46,460 bases of DNA from contig CAZFAP010000012.1 of assembly GCA_964516325.1 (NCBI GenBank), positions 1-46,460 on the forward strand. The letters are read 5' to 3'. How positions within the stretch are numbered: the stretch's first letter is position 1; every line of letters starts with the position of its first letter. Below the pieces are notes generated by a model, which had not been told where the DNA came from, did no database searches, and saw only the letters and a list, made by a program, of their open reading frames with translations. This document shows positions 1 to 7,153 of the stretch, piece after piece. Both the position numbers and the translations under genes were made by a program. Origin of the DNA: CAZFAP01 sp964516325. Its GTDB lineage: Bacteria; Auribacterota; JABMQX01.

Positions 1-1
1 C

Positions 2-1372
2 ACAGGCGTTTCCATAGATTCCCGGACCGTAAAGGAGGGCGAGGTCTTCTTTGCCCTCCTTGGCAGACACCTCGACGGGCACGATTTCATTCCGGACGCG
101 ATGCGAAACGGCGCCGCCGGGGCCGTAGTGGGGACACCATATAAGCATGGTGTCCCCTCCCAGGGAGATTTCATGCGGGAGCTGGACAACGGTTTCGTTG
201 TCGTGGTCGTGGAGGATACGACCAGGGCTCTCCAGAACCTCTCGAAATGGCACCGTCGCCGCTTTTCTTGCCCCATCGCCGCCGTAACGGGGAGCAACGG
301 CAAAACCACGACCAAGGACCTCACCTGGTCAATCCTTTCTCGAATGTACAGGACGCTCCGCAACCAGGGGACCAAAAATAATCACATCGGTTTGCCCCTG
401 ACGCTCCTGGAGCTTGACGAAGGAACGGAAGCCGCCGTGGTTGAGCTCGGAACGAGCAGGTTCGGCGAGATCCGCGACCTCGTTTCTATTTGCTCGCCGG
501 ACTTAGGATGCATCACGAACATTGGCCCCGCCCACCTTGAGTTCTTCGGCGATGTCAAAAACGTCGCTAAGGCGAAGGCGGAATTACTGGAGGGGATGCG
601 GGATGGTTGTCCGGTCGTGTTGAACGCCGACGACGCATGGTACGAGTGGCTGCGAAGCAGGGCAAAGGGCCCCGTGGTCACCTTTGGGATTTATCATCCT
701 GCGGATTTCATGGCGGAGGACATCCGCGCCGCCGACGGCTCTGTTACGTTTCGCATCGCGGCGGACTTTCTTGGCGTTCGTCGGTACATACGACTCCCAT
801 TTGGCGGAGCGCACAACGCCTACAACGCCCTCGCTGCGGCGGCGATCTCGTCCCAGTTTGGAGCGGGCATTTTGGAGATCAAGGAGGGACTGCGGGAAGC
901 AAGACTTCCGACGATGAGGTATGAGGTCATCTCGCTCTCCGGCGTAACCGTGGTCAATGACGCCTACAACGCCAACCCGGTCTCCACGATGTGCGCCCTC
1001 TCCTCTTTTTGCCAGATGGATATTGCCGGCAGACGGATTTTCGTTTGCGGCGACATGCTCGAGTTGGGAAAACACGCCCGCGAGGCCCATCGGCAAGTCG
1101 GGTTCTTCATCGCAGGGCAGCCGATTGACTACGTGATCGCCTTCGGGAAGCTTGCCTCCGAAGTTGGGGAGGCGGCTTTCGGCCAGCGCGCCCAGGGAGA
1201 GAGGTGGTCTTCTTGCCACACGGTAGAAGACGTCGTCTGTGCCCTCCTGGATGTGGTCGCCCCCGGAGACGCTGTCCTCATCAAAGGCTCGCGGGCGAAC
1301 GGAATGGAACGAATCGTGGAGGCTCTGAAGACCGAGCTCTCTGATTCTCTCAAGGAGACTGCAAAACGATGA
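2..1372 (+). CDS. murF: UDP-MurNAc-tripeptide:D-Ala-D-Ala ligase MurF (5' partial)
   Basis: Cytoplasmic Mur ligase that adds D-Ala-D-Ala to the UDP-MurNAc-tripeptide. The frame is open from base 2, so the true start lies upstream of the window. The visible N-terminal domain shows SIDSRTVKEGEVFFAL and DGHDFIPDA, the usual MurF substrate-binding opening. The P-loop is TGSNGKTTT, followed by the central motif NHIGLPLTLLEL and the C-terminal domain motif VNDAYNANP. About 456 codons are visible, so little is missing. A hairpin repeat at 130-157 is read in frame as GTPYKHGVP, between the AVV strand and the later VVVVVEDT strand of the N-terminal domain, where homologues have a short loop. The stop overlaps the next start as ATGA (1369-1372), suggesting translational coupling. 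Identity is certain from motifs and operon position. Confidence 0.96.
   Translation, partial: TGVSIDSRTVKEGEVFFALLGRHLDGHDFIPDAMRNGAAGAVVGTPYKHGVPSQGDFMRELDNGFVVVVVEDTTRALQNLSKWHRRRFSCPIAAVTGSNGKTTTKDLTWSILSRMYRTLRNQGTKNNHIGLPLTLLELDEGTEAAVVELGTSRFGEIRDLVSICSPDLGCITNIGPAHLEFFGDVKNVAKAKAELLEGMRDGCPVVLNADDAWYEWLRSRAKGPVVTFGIYHPADFMAEDIRAADGSVTFRIAADFLGVRRYIRLPFGGAHNAYNALAAAAISSQFGAGILEIKEGLREARLPTMRYEVISLSGVTVVNDAYNANPVSTMCALSSFCQMDIAGRRIFVCGDMLELGKHAREAHRQVGFFIAGQPIDYVIAFGKLASEVGEAAFGQRAQGERWSSCHTVEDVVCALLDVVAPGDAVLIKGSRANGMERIVEALKTELSDSLKETAKR
130..157 (+). repeat. GGGGACACC hairpin element inside murF
   Basis: Arms GGGGACACCAT (130-140) and ATGGTGTCCCC (147-157) are perfect 11-bp inverted repeats around the six-base loop ATAAGC. 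Near-identical copies lie at 4463-4490 (murD) and 8304-8331 (murG), and a variant at 4336-4361 (murD). The element is translated as part of MurF. The copy is followed by CTCCCA, as in murG. It resembles REP-type mobile hairpins; no transposase is visible in the window. Confidence 0.9.
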
Positions 1373-2115
1373 ACGATCAGCGGACTTCCCCTCGTCACGG
1401 ATTTCTCTCGCTCGGCGCCGCGCTTTCGGTCGGGCTTATCATCTCAACGGTTTTGGCGACAGGCGCCTTGGAGAGGATCAAATCCGCCAACCAAACCATC
1501 GAGGTCAAGGGGTGCGCCGAGCGACTGGTGGACTCCGACCTCATTGTCTGGAGCGCTTCGTTCTGTGCTCAAGCCACCCAACTGCCGGAGGCTTACACCA
1601 AGCTGAAAAGGGACCTCTCCTCCGTCGTTGAGTATCTCCGAAAAGAGGGCGTGCCCCAGACCGCGACCGCTGTCTCCTCAGTTTCCACCTTTACCTTATA
1701 CGCCAAGGATGAGCGCGGTCATGAGACCAACGCCATAACCGGCTACCGTCTGAGCCAGTCGGTGCACGTCCGCTGGACCGACCTCCAGACTGTAACTCGC
1801 GTCTCGAGAGAGTGCACGACCCTCATTGAATCGGGCGTCGAAATTGAGTCTTCGTCGCCGGAGTACTTCTGCACGAAGGTTGGCGACTTGAAGATGCAGA
1901 TGCTCGGCGAAGCCGCTCGCGATGCCCGGCAGCGAGCCGAGCAACTGGTCAAAGACAGCGGCAGCAAGCTTGGCCTCCTGCGAACAGCCTCGCAGGGTGT
2001 TTTTCAGATAACACCGGCTTATTCGACAGAAGTGTCCGATTACGGAGTCTCTGACACTTCCTCTTGGTCAAAGAAGATACGGGCTGTCGTCACGGTGAGC
2101 TATTCAGTGCGATGA
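1369..2115 (+). CDS. SIMPL-domain (DUF541) exported protein
   Basis: A 248-residue protein with an N-terminal hydrophobic segment (about residues 12-31) that looks like a signal peptide or anchor, followed by a periplasmic SIMPL/DUF541-type domain: QTIEVKGCAERLVDSDLIVW near the start, VVEYLRKEGV, an AITGYRLSQSVHVR strand in the middle, a helix rich in Ala/Arg (EAARDARQRAEQLVKDSG), and a final beta strand ending VTVSYSVR. The start has GGAG eight bases upstream and overlaps the murF stop. The biochemical role of this family is not settled; members are linked to envelope and oxidative stress in other bacteria. Its position between murF and mraY, inside the wall-synthesis operon, is not part of the textbook dcw order. 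Confidence 0.85.
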   Translation: MNDQRTSPRHGFLSLGAALSVGLIISTVLATGALERIKSANQTIEVKGCAERLVDSDLIVWSASFCAQATQLPEAYTKLKRDLSSVVEYLRKEGVPQTATAVSSVSTFTLYAKDERGHETNAITGYRLSQSVHVRWTDLQTVTRVSRECTTLIESGVEIESSSPEYFCTKVGDLKMQMLGEAARDARQRAEQLVKDSGSKLGLLRTASQGVFQITPAYSTEVSDYGVSDTSSWSKKIRAVVTVSYSVR

Positions 2116-2186
2116 CGGCGGCTGTGCGATAGCTATGGGTCCGGGATACCCGGATGCGTCCCGGACTTTGGACCAGGAAGGGAAAT

Positions 2187-3284
2187 ATGCTTTATTACCT
2201 TCTCTACCCGCTGAGGGAGCTCTTCGGCGGATTTAACGTCCTGCGCTACATCACGTTCCGAGCCGCCATGGCTTCGGTCACGGCGATGGTGCTGGGCGTT
2301 GTCCTCGGCCCCTACGTCATACGCAGGCTCTACGAACTGAAGATTGGCGCCCCCCTCCGGAAAGAAGAATTCTTCGCTCTCCATGCCGCCCACAAGCACA
2401 AGGATGGCGTGCCGACGATGGGGGGCATTCTCATCCTGATCTCCATCCTCGTCTCCACTCTTCTGTGGGTGGACCTCCTCAACGTCAACGTTGCCATCGT
2501 TCTGGGCGCCACCGTTTGTTTGGGCGTCCTGGGGTGGGCGGACGACCTCAGAAAGGTCAAAAAGAGAGAGTCCGGCGGAATCCGCCCGAGAACCAAGTTC
2601 CTCTGGCAGGTTTTGCTCGGAGTGGTCGTGGGTGTTCTTCTCGTGACTTTGCCGGGAAAAGCGGAACACTCCACCAAGCTTTCGGTTCCTTTCTGGAAGC
2701 ATCCTCTTGTTGACCTCGGTGTGGGCTATGTGGTTTTCGCAGCGTTCATCATCGTCGGAAGTTCCAACGCGGTGAATCTGACGGATGGTCTTGATGGACT
2801 TGCGATCGGTTGCTCAGTCATCGCCGCACTCGCCTACGGCGTCATCTGCTACGTCTGCGGGCACGCCGCCTTTGCGAAGTATCTCAACATCCAATACGTT
2901 TCGGGCTGCGGCGAGTTGTCCGTTTTCTGCGCGGCGATGGTCGGGGCGGGCCTGGCGTTCCTTTGGTACAACGCGTACCCCGCCCAGGTGTTCATGGGCG
3001 ACACGGGCAGCCTTTCGCTGGGGGGCGCCGTGGGGACAATGGCTGTCCTATCGAAGAAGGAGTTTCTGCTGCTTATCGTCGGTGGAATCTTCGTGATGGA
3101 GGCCGTCTCGGTCATCGTTCAGGTCATCTCCTATAAGACCCGAAAAAAGCGAATCTTTCTGATGACGCCGATCCACCACCATTTCGAACTGAAGGGGTGG
3201 CCGGAGGCCAAGGTCACCACCCGGTTCTGGATCGTCGCGATCATCTTTGCTCTTTTGAGTTTGGCGACTTTGAAGGTTCAGTGA
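2187..3284 (+). CDS. mraY: Phospho-N-acetylmuramoyl-pentapeptide transferase MraY
   Basis: Integral membrane enzyme that transfers phospho-MurNAc-pentapeptide from UDP to undecaprenyl phosphate to make lipid I. At 365 residues it is close to the E. coli length of 360. All landmark motifs are present: HKHKDGVPTMGG, the Mg-binding WADDLRK, NLTDGLDGLAIG, the catalytic MGDTGSLSLGG, and the C-terminal PIHHHFELKGWPE. Multiple hydrophobic helices alternate with these loops. I chose the ATG at 2187 because AGGAAGGGA lies just upstream and it gives the usual MLYYLLYPL start. An in-frame ATG at 2154 would add 11 unrelated residues. Confidence 0.97.
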   Translation: MLYYLLYPLRELFGGFNVLRYITFRAAMASVTAMVLGVVLGPYVIRRLYELKIGAPLRKEEFFALHAAHKHKDGVPTMGGILILISILVSTLLWVDLLNVNVAIVLGATVCLGVLGWADDLRKVKKRESGGIRPRTKFLWQVLLGVVVGVLLVTLPGKAEHSTKLSVPFWKHPLVDLGVGYVVFAAFIIVGSSNAVNLTDGLDGLAIGCSVIAALAYGVICYVCGHAAFAKYLNIQYVSGCGELSVFCAAMVGAGLAFLWYNAYPAQVFMGDTGSLSLGGAVGTMAVLSKKEFLLLIVGGIFVMEAVSVIVQVISYKTRKKRIFLMTPIHHHFELKGWPEAKVTTRFWIVAIIFALLSLATLKVQ

Positions 3285-3286
3285 AT

Positions 3287-3359
3287 CCGCATCTCCTAAA
3301 CACGCCGGTAACAGACACACCGAGCTGGCGGAAGGGGCTGTGTGGAGCCAGAGATGCGG
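3287..3359 (+). other. Possible structured leader between mraY and murD
   Basis: The 189-bp mraY-murD gap is the longest intergenic gap in this cluster. It contains a 9-bp inverted repeat, CCGCATCTC (3287-3295) against GAGATGCGG (3351-3359), with a nested CACAC/GTGTG pair (3316-3320 and 3340-3344). It could form a leader structure or be the scar of a lost gene. The stems are short and could arise by chance. Confidence 0.25.
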
Positions 3360-3473
3360 GGTACAACGCAGTGCAGCCTCTTCCGCCCGCTCACAACCGC
3401 TGTCAGGCGTGCGGAGGTTTCGACGGCGGTTGATCCGTCGGGCCAGCGAGTGGGCGTAAGGGAAAAGCAGAAT

Positions 3474-4991
3474 ATGCATTCAGCGCTTGAGACAGCTCAT
3501 CAACGAGTGTTTCCGTTCGCCGAGAATCAGATCAGTGTCCTCATTGATCAGATTGTCGAGGACCTCACCGGCCGCGTTGTCATGGTCGCGGGTCTTGGAG
3601 AAAGCGGCCATGCAGCCGCGCTGTTTCTTCTTTCCAAAGGCGCCAGAGTCCGCGTAACCGACAGTTCGATTTCGGAGTCGCTCAATATGAGGAAGCGCGA
3701 CCTGGAGCGGTTCGGCGCCGCGGTTCAGCTTGGCGGTCACACGGAGGACTTCTGCAAAGGCTCTGAGATAGTCGTTGTCAGCCCCGGCGTGAATCCCAGT
3801 TCCCTGCCGTTGGTCTGGGCTGACGCAAAAGGCGTCCCCGTCATAAGCGAGGTGGAACTGGCGTTCCGGTTCTGCCGCAGCCGGATCGTCGGCATCACCG
3901 GCACCAATGGGAAGACAACGACTTGTGAGCTGACCAACCTCATCCTTTCGGAAGGCGGCTTCCGCTCCGCCGCGGTCGGCAATATCGGCCTGCCCTTGGT
4001 GTCCAAAGTCGCCGAGCAGGAAGCGCCGGACGTTCTGGTCGTTGAGCTTAGCTCTTTTCAACTCGAGAGAATTCACAAGTTTCGACCCTTCATTTCGGGA
4101 GTCCTCAACATCACCGACGACCATCTCGACAGGTACAGTTCTTTCCGGGAATACGCCGAGGCAAAAAAGAGAATCGTCGAGAACCAGAAAAGAGGCGATT
4201 TCCTCATCGTCAATGAGAAGATCAAGCACCTCTTCCCCAGCGGAAATCGTGAGGATTCACTGACCGTCTTCACCTTTGGGCACTCACCGCAAGCCCATAT
4301 CTCCTTCGCCGAGGGAAAAATCGTCAGCCGCATTCGGGGACACCTTGATCAAGGTGTCCCCGAAGAAGAGGACACTTTTGACGTCGCTTCTTGGTGGCAT
4401 CTGCGGGGAGAACACAACCTGGAGAATGTGGCGGTAGCGATAGGCGTCGCGGAGATTCTGTTGGGGACACCATATAGGCATGGTGTCCCCATCAAGGAAG
4501 CGGTCTATTCGGTCCTGTCCCGATTTCGGGCGCCCGACCATCGAATTCAATTCGTGGACGAAATCCGAGGCGTGTCCTTCTTTGACGATTCCAAGGGCAC
4601 GAACGTGGATGCCGCCGTTAGGGCGCTGGAGAGTTTCCAAAAACCCGTGGTCCTCATTGCCGGAGGACGCGACAAGGGGGGCGACTACGCTCCTCTGCTT
4701 AAAGCCGCCACAGGAAAGGTCAAGATGGCGGTGCTTATAGGCGAAGCCCAGAAAAAGATGATGTCTTCTCTAAGTGTGGCGGTCCCGGCGATTCCGGCGG
4801 ACGGCATGTCCGCGGCGGTGGAGCTGGCTTTCGAGAACGCTATTGAGGGAGACATCGTGCTTCTTTCTCCCGCTTGCAGCAGTTTCGACATGTTTTTGGA
4901 CTACAAGCATCGAGGAAAAGCCTTTCAAAGAAAGGTTAAAAAATTGAAGCAACACATGGAACAGAAGGAGGAGGGACATGAAGCTGCGTGA
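3474..4991 (+). CDS. murD: UDP-MurNAc-L-Ala:D-Glu ligase MurD with two inserted hairpin elements
   Basis: Cytoplasmic Mur ligase adding D-Glu to UDP-MurNAc-L-Ala. Visible motifs are the N-terminal Rossmann segment VVMVAGLGESG, VSPGV, the P-loop GITGTNGKTTT, GNIGLPL, VELSSFQLE, NITDDHLDRY, EHNLENVAVA, FFDDSKGTNVDAA and LLSPACSSFDMF. At 505 residues it is clearly longer than E. coli MurD (438). Part of the excess is two in-frame hairpin repeats, read as GHLDQGVP near residue 290 and GTPYRHGVP near residue 333, both at loop positions around the substrate and C-terminal domain boundary. I prefer the ATG at 3474; the open frame extends upstream to 3342 but that stretch is low-quality. The 3' end overlaps the LysM gene by 14 bases. 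Confidence 0.95.
   Translation: MHSALETAHQRVFPFAENQISVLIDQIVEDLTGRVVMVAGLGESGHAAALFLLSKGARVRVTDSSISESLNMRKRDLERFGAAVQLGGHTEDFCKGSEIVVVSPGVNPSSLPLVWADAKGVPVISEVELAFRFCRSRIVGITGTNGKTTTCELTNLILSEGGFRSAAVGNIGLPLVSKVAEQEAPDVLVVELSSFQLERIHKFRPFISGVLNITDDHLDRYSSFREYAEAKKRIVENQKRGDFLIVNEKIKHLFPSGNREDSLTVFTFGHSPQAHISFAEGKIVSRIRGHLDQGVPEEEDTFDVASWWHLRGEHNLENVAVAIGVAEILLGTPYRHGVPIKEAVYSVLSRFRAPDHRIQFVDEIRGVSFFDDSKGTNVDAAVRALESFQKPVVLIAGGRDKGGDYAPLLKAATGKVKMAVLIGEAQKKMMSSLSVAVPAIPADGMSAAVELAFENAIEGDIVLLSPACSSFDMFLDYKHRGKAFQRKVKKLKQHMEQKEEGHEAA
4333..4364 (+). repeat. 32-bp perfect palindrome, variant hairpin element in murD
   Basis: The half-site TTCGGGGACACCTTGA (4333-4348) is followed directly by its exact reverse complement (4349-4364), giving a loop-less palindrome. 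Its core GGGGACACC/GGTGTCCCC is the same as in the three 28-bp elements, but the centre is TTGATCAA instead of ATATARGCAT. It lies wholly within the murD coding frame, about 100 bases before the second murD copy. Confidence 0.88.
4463..4490 (+). repeat. GGGGACACC hairpin element, second copy in murD
   Basis: Arms GGGGACACCAT (4463-4473) and ATGGTGTCCCC (4480-4490) surround loop ATAGGC. It differs from the murF copy by a single loop base and is identical to the murG copy. It is translated as GTPYRHGVP, the same frame as in murF, where other MurD proteins have a short loop before the helix that here begins KEAVYSVL. Confidence 0.9.
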
Positions 4992-5673
4992 CACGGTCAT
5001 CTTGGTCGTCTTGGCTCATGTAGGGTTAGTTCTCGTCTGGATTTGCATGGGCGGATGCGCCAACAAGGCGGAGAAGCCCAAGGAACCAGTCGCGGCCGTC
5101 ACTCCCGAGAAGGCAGCGACGGAGTTGCCGCCCACGGAAGTGAAGACCGAGGAGCCGCCCGTAAGGGTCGAGGACACGAAGGTTCCTTCCGGAGTCGCTC
5201 TGCCTGAGACCGCCGGGCCGAAACCCACGCCTGAGCCAAAGGAGACGCCCACTGAACCGACGGTTCAGGAAATAAAGCACGTGGTGAAGAAGGGGGACAC
5301 TCTCTGGGCCCTGAGCAGGAAATACAAGGTCCCCGTCAGCGCCATCGTTGACCGAAACGACATCCAGGACCCCGCGAAGATAAGAGAAGGGCTGGAGCTT
5401 ATCATACCGGTCGGTGCGGCGCCGGTGGAGAAGCCCGAATCCAAGGTGGAAACTCCGCCAGCGGAAGCTCCGGCTCTGGCCCCCGGCTCGGAAGCGGTGC
5501 CTGTTGCTCAGGACGCACAGACAACCGTGCACAAGGTTGAGCCCGGAGACACCATCTGGAACATTGCCAGGAAGTACAACACGACCCCGGAAAAAATTAT
5601 GCAGGCGAACAATATCACCGATCCCACGAAGCTTCAGGTTGGGCAAGAACTTCGCATCCCGAAGGGGGAGTAA
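4978..5673 (+). CDS. Lipoprotein with two LysM peptidoglycan-binding domains
   Basis: A 231-residue envelope protein. An N-terminal hydrophobic stretch ends in the lipobox MGGC, so it is probably lipidated at about Cys23. A Pro/Glu/Lys-rich spacer follows (about residues 25-95), then LysM 1 (KKGDTLWALSRKYKVPVSAI, about 100-142), a second Pro/Ala/Glu-rich spacer, and LysM 2 (EPGDTIWNIARKYNTTPEKI, about 187-229) ending at the C-terminus. There is no catalytic domain, so it probably tethers or targets something to peptidoglycan. A strong AAGGAGGAGGG lies just before its ATG, and it overlaps the end of murD. Location between murD and ftsW suggests co-expression with septal wall synthesis. Confidence 0.9.
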   Translation: MKLRDTVILVVLAHVGLVLVWICMGGCANKAEKPKEPVAAVTPEKAATELPPTEVKTEEPPVRVEDTKVPSGVALPETAGPKPTPEPKETPTEPTVQEIKHVVKKGDTLWALSRKYKVPVSAIVDRNDIQDPAKIREGLELIIPVGAAPVEKPESKVETPPAEAPALAPGSEAVPVAQDAQTTVHKVEPGDTIWNIARKYNTTPEKIMQANNITDPTKLQVGQELRIPKGE

Positions 5674-5685
5674 TCTTTCACCATC

Positions 5686-6990
5686 ATGCAGTCTGAGCGA
5701 GCACTGCTGGTTATCCTGATGATTATCCTTCAGGGCGTAGGCCTTGTCATGATCTACGACTCCAGCGCCATCTATGCCAACGAAACACCGGCGATCCACG
5801 ACAGCGACTTCTTCCTGAAGAGGCAGGTCCTGTGGATGGGGTTCGGAATCCTGGCCTTTGCGGCCCTCTCCATTCTTGACTACCGCGCCCTTGTCAGGAA
5901 TGCCCTGCCGATCTTCGTGGCGTCCGTTCTTTCCCTGGGGTTGGTGTTTGTCCCAGGCATCGGAGTCAAGGCGAACGAAGCGTATAGATGGATACGGCTC
6001 GGCGGTAAGGTGTTGCAGCCTTCCGAGTTTGCCAAACTGGCCTGCATCCTCTTCCTGGCCAACACCCTGTCGAGAAATCAGGGGAGGTCTCCGCTCAATC
6101 GGGCGTCAGCCTCCTTTCCCCCCAGCAGGTCCAAGCTAGGAGGCAAACGGATGGGGGGGGGGGCGGCTGGGGGGGCGAGCTCTCCATTCCGAATCGAGCG
6201 CCTGTGCGAGCGCCCGGGACCCCGGAAGGGAACATCGGGAATGCTTCTGGGCGGGGCCGGGAAGCTTTTGCTCCCTCTCGGCGGGGTCGGCGTCTGCGTC
6301 GGGTTAATACTCATCGAACCGAACTTCAGTTCGAGCGCCGTTCTCTCGCTGCTCGCGTTCATCCTGCTTTTCACATCGGGCGTCAAGCTCAGATACCTGT
6401 TCTGCCTTGGCGCCGCGAGCGGGGGCGTGTTGGCGTACAAGGTGTACACCTCCACCTATCAGCTCGGGCGGATCGTCGCTTTTCTCAACCCGGGGGAGCA
6501 CCAGTCAGGAGTTGCCTATCAGCAGACGCAATCGCTGTTAGCCCTGGGCACAGGAGGGCTGTTCGGCCTCGGGCTTGGGTTGGGGAGGCAGAAACTCGGT
6601 TTTCTCCCTTACCTGTACAACGACTTTGTGGCGGCGTCGGTCGGGGAGCAGATCGGTTTTCTGGGGATGTGCGTCCTGATCTTTCTCTACGTTCTGTTCG
6701 TGGTCATTGGGTTCCGGATTGCCCTTCGAGCGAAACAGATGGAGGGCTACCTCGTTGCGGTCGGGGTGAGTTCTCTGATCGGGATTCAGGCGGTCCTGCA
6801 TCTCGGTGTGGTCGCCAGTGTTTTTCCCGCCACCGGATTGAACCTCCCGTTCGTCAGTTTCGGAGGCTCCAATCTGTTTGTGGCGTTGGTCGGCACGGGC
6901 CTCCTCGTAAGCGTCAGCCGTGTCGCTGAAAAGGAGCCCGTGAAGGAGCGGGCCCGTGCTTTGAGAGCCAGAAGCGTAATGACCACTTGA
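5686..6990 (+). CDS. ftsW: SEDS peptidoglycan polymerase FtsW with a loop insertion
   Basis: Polytopic SEDS-family glycosyltransferase of the divisome. Recognisable motifs are MIYDSSAIYA near the start, AYRWIRLGG with QPSEFAKLA, the NDFVAASVGEQIG segment carrying the conserved Asp, and LPFVSFGGSNL near the end. The usual EPDxG motif reads EPNFS. At 434 residues it is longer than expected. About 60 residues (131-190) between the QPSEFAKLA helix and the next helix (LLLPLGGVG) are low-complexity, Gly/Ser/Pro/Arg-rich and have no counterpart in FtsW families I know. They are encoded by the G-run DNA described separately. The catalytic region appears intact. It lies 12 bases after the LysM gene. 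Confidence 0.93.
   Translation: MQSERALLVILMIILQGVGLVMIYDSSAIYANETPAIHDSDFFLKRQVLWMGFGILAFAALSILDYRALVRNALPIFVASVLSLGLVFVPGIGVKANEAYRWIRLGGKVLQPSEFAKLACILFLANTLSRNQGRSPLNRASASFPPSRSKLGGKRMGGGAAGGASSPFRIERLCERPGPRKGTSGMLLGGAGKLLLPLGGVGVCVGLILIEPNFSSSAVLSLLAFILLFTSGVKLRYLFCLGAASGGVLAYKVYTSTYQLGRIVAFLNPGEHQSGVAYQQTQSLLALGTGGLFGLGLGLGRQKLGFLPYLYNDFVAASVGEQIGFLGMCVLIFLYVLFVVIGFRIALRAKQMEGYLVAVGVSSLIGIQAVLHLGVVASVFPATGLNLPFVSFGGSNLFVALVGTGLLVSVSRVAEKEPVKERARALRARSVMTT
6076..6255 (+). repeat. Low-complexity insertion in ftsW with G11 and G7 runs
   Basis: This segment encodes the extra FtsW loop. It contains an 11-G run (6153-6163) and a 7-G run (6169-6175). It also has competing inverted repeats: CCCCCCAGC (6118-6126) pairs with GCTGGGGGG (6166-6174), and GCCTCCT (6109-6115) pairs with AGGAGGC (6138-6144). 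Composition differs from the surrounding coding DNA. It may be a foreign hairpin insertion. The G11 run is also a likely site of slippage or sequencing error. Confidence 0.6.
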
Positions 6991-7034
6991 CGAGTGGGCC
7001 GATTTTGACTGTCCATCGCCGTCAGGGTGAGTAA

Positions 7035-7134
7035 CTATGCCAAGTTGTCCGAAGTCTGGGGGATTGCTTATGCGCAGTTCCTGGATGACCTCATCGAGCT
7101 GGCGCTGGAGAGCTACAGGGAGAGAAAGGCCTTG
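7035..7134 (+). pseudogene. Duplicated 3'-end fragment of ddl in front of murG
   Basis: In the ftsW-murG gap, 7035-7134 aligns without gaps to 10841-10940, the 3' end of ddl, with 83 of 100 bases identical. The reading frame is preserved: LIELALESYRERKAL here against LIELALERYRERKGL in Ddl. Similarity stops abruptly on both sides. No Ddl catalytic part is present, so it cannot be an active ligase. A GTG at 7027 could open a short frame (to 7227) overlapping the murG start, but no good ribosome site precedes it. I read it as a duplication remnant. Confidence 0.8.
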
Positions 7135-7153
7135 GTTGTTTCGCAGGAGCAAG

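Noticed and set aside
3342..3473. An N-terminal extension of MurD from the upstream in-frame start
   Set aside because: The extra 44 residues do not resemble any MurD start and lie in the possibly structured leader; the later ATG gives a normal start.
5285..5310. GGGGGACACTCTCTGG in the LysM gene as another hairpin copy
   Set aside because: It encodes the conserved KKGDTLWAL of LysM, has no GGTGTCCCC arm, and is explained by the protein.
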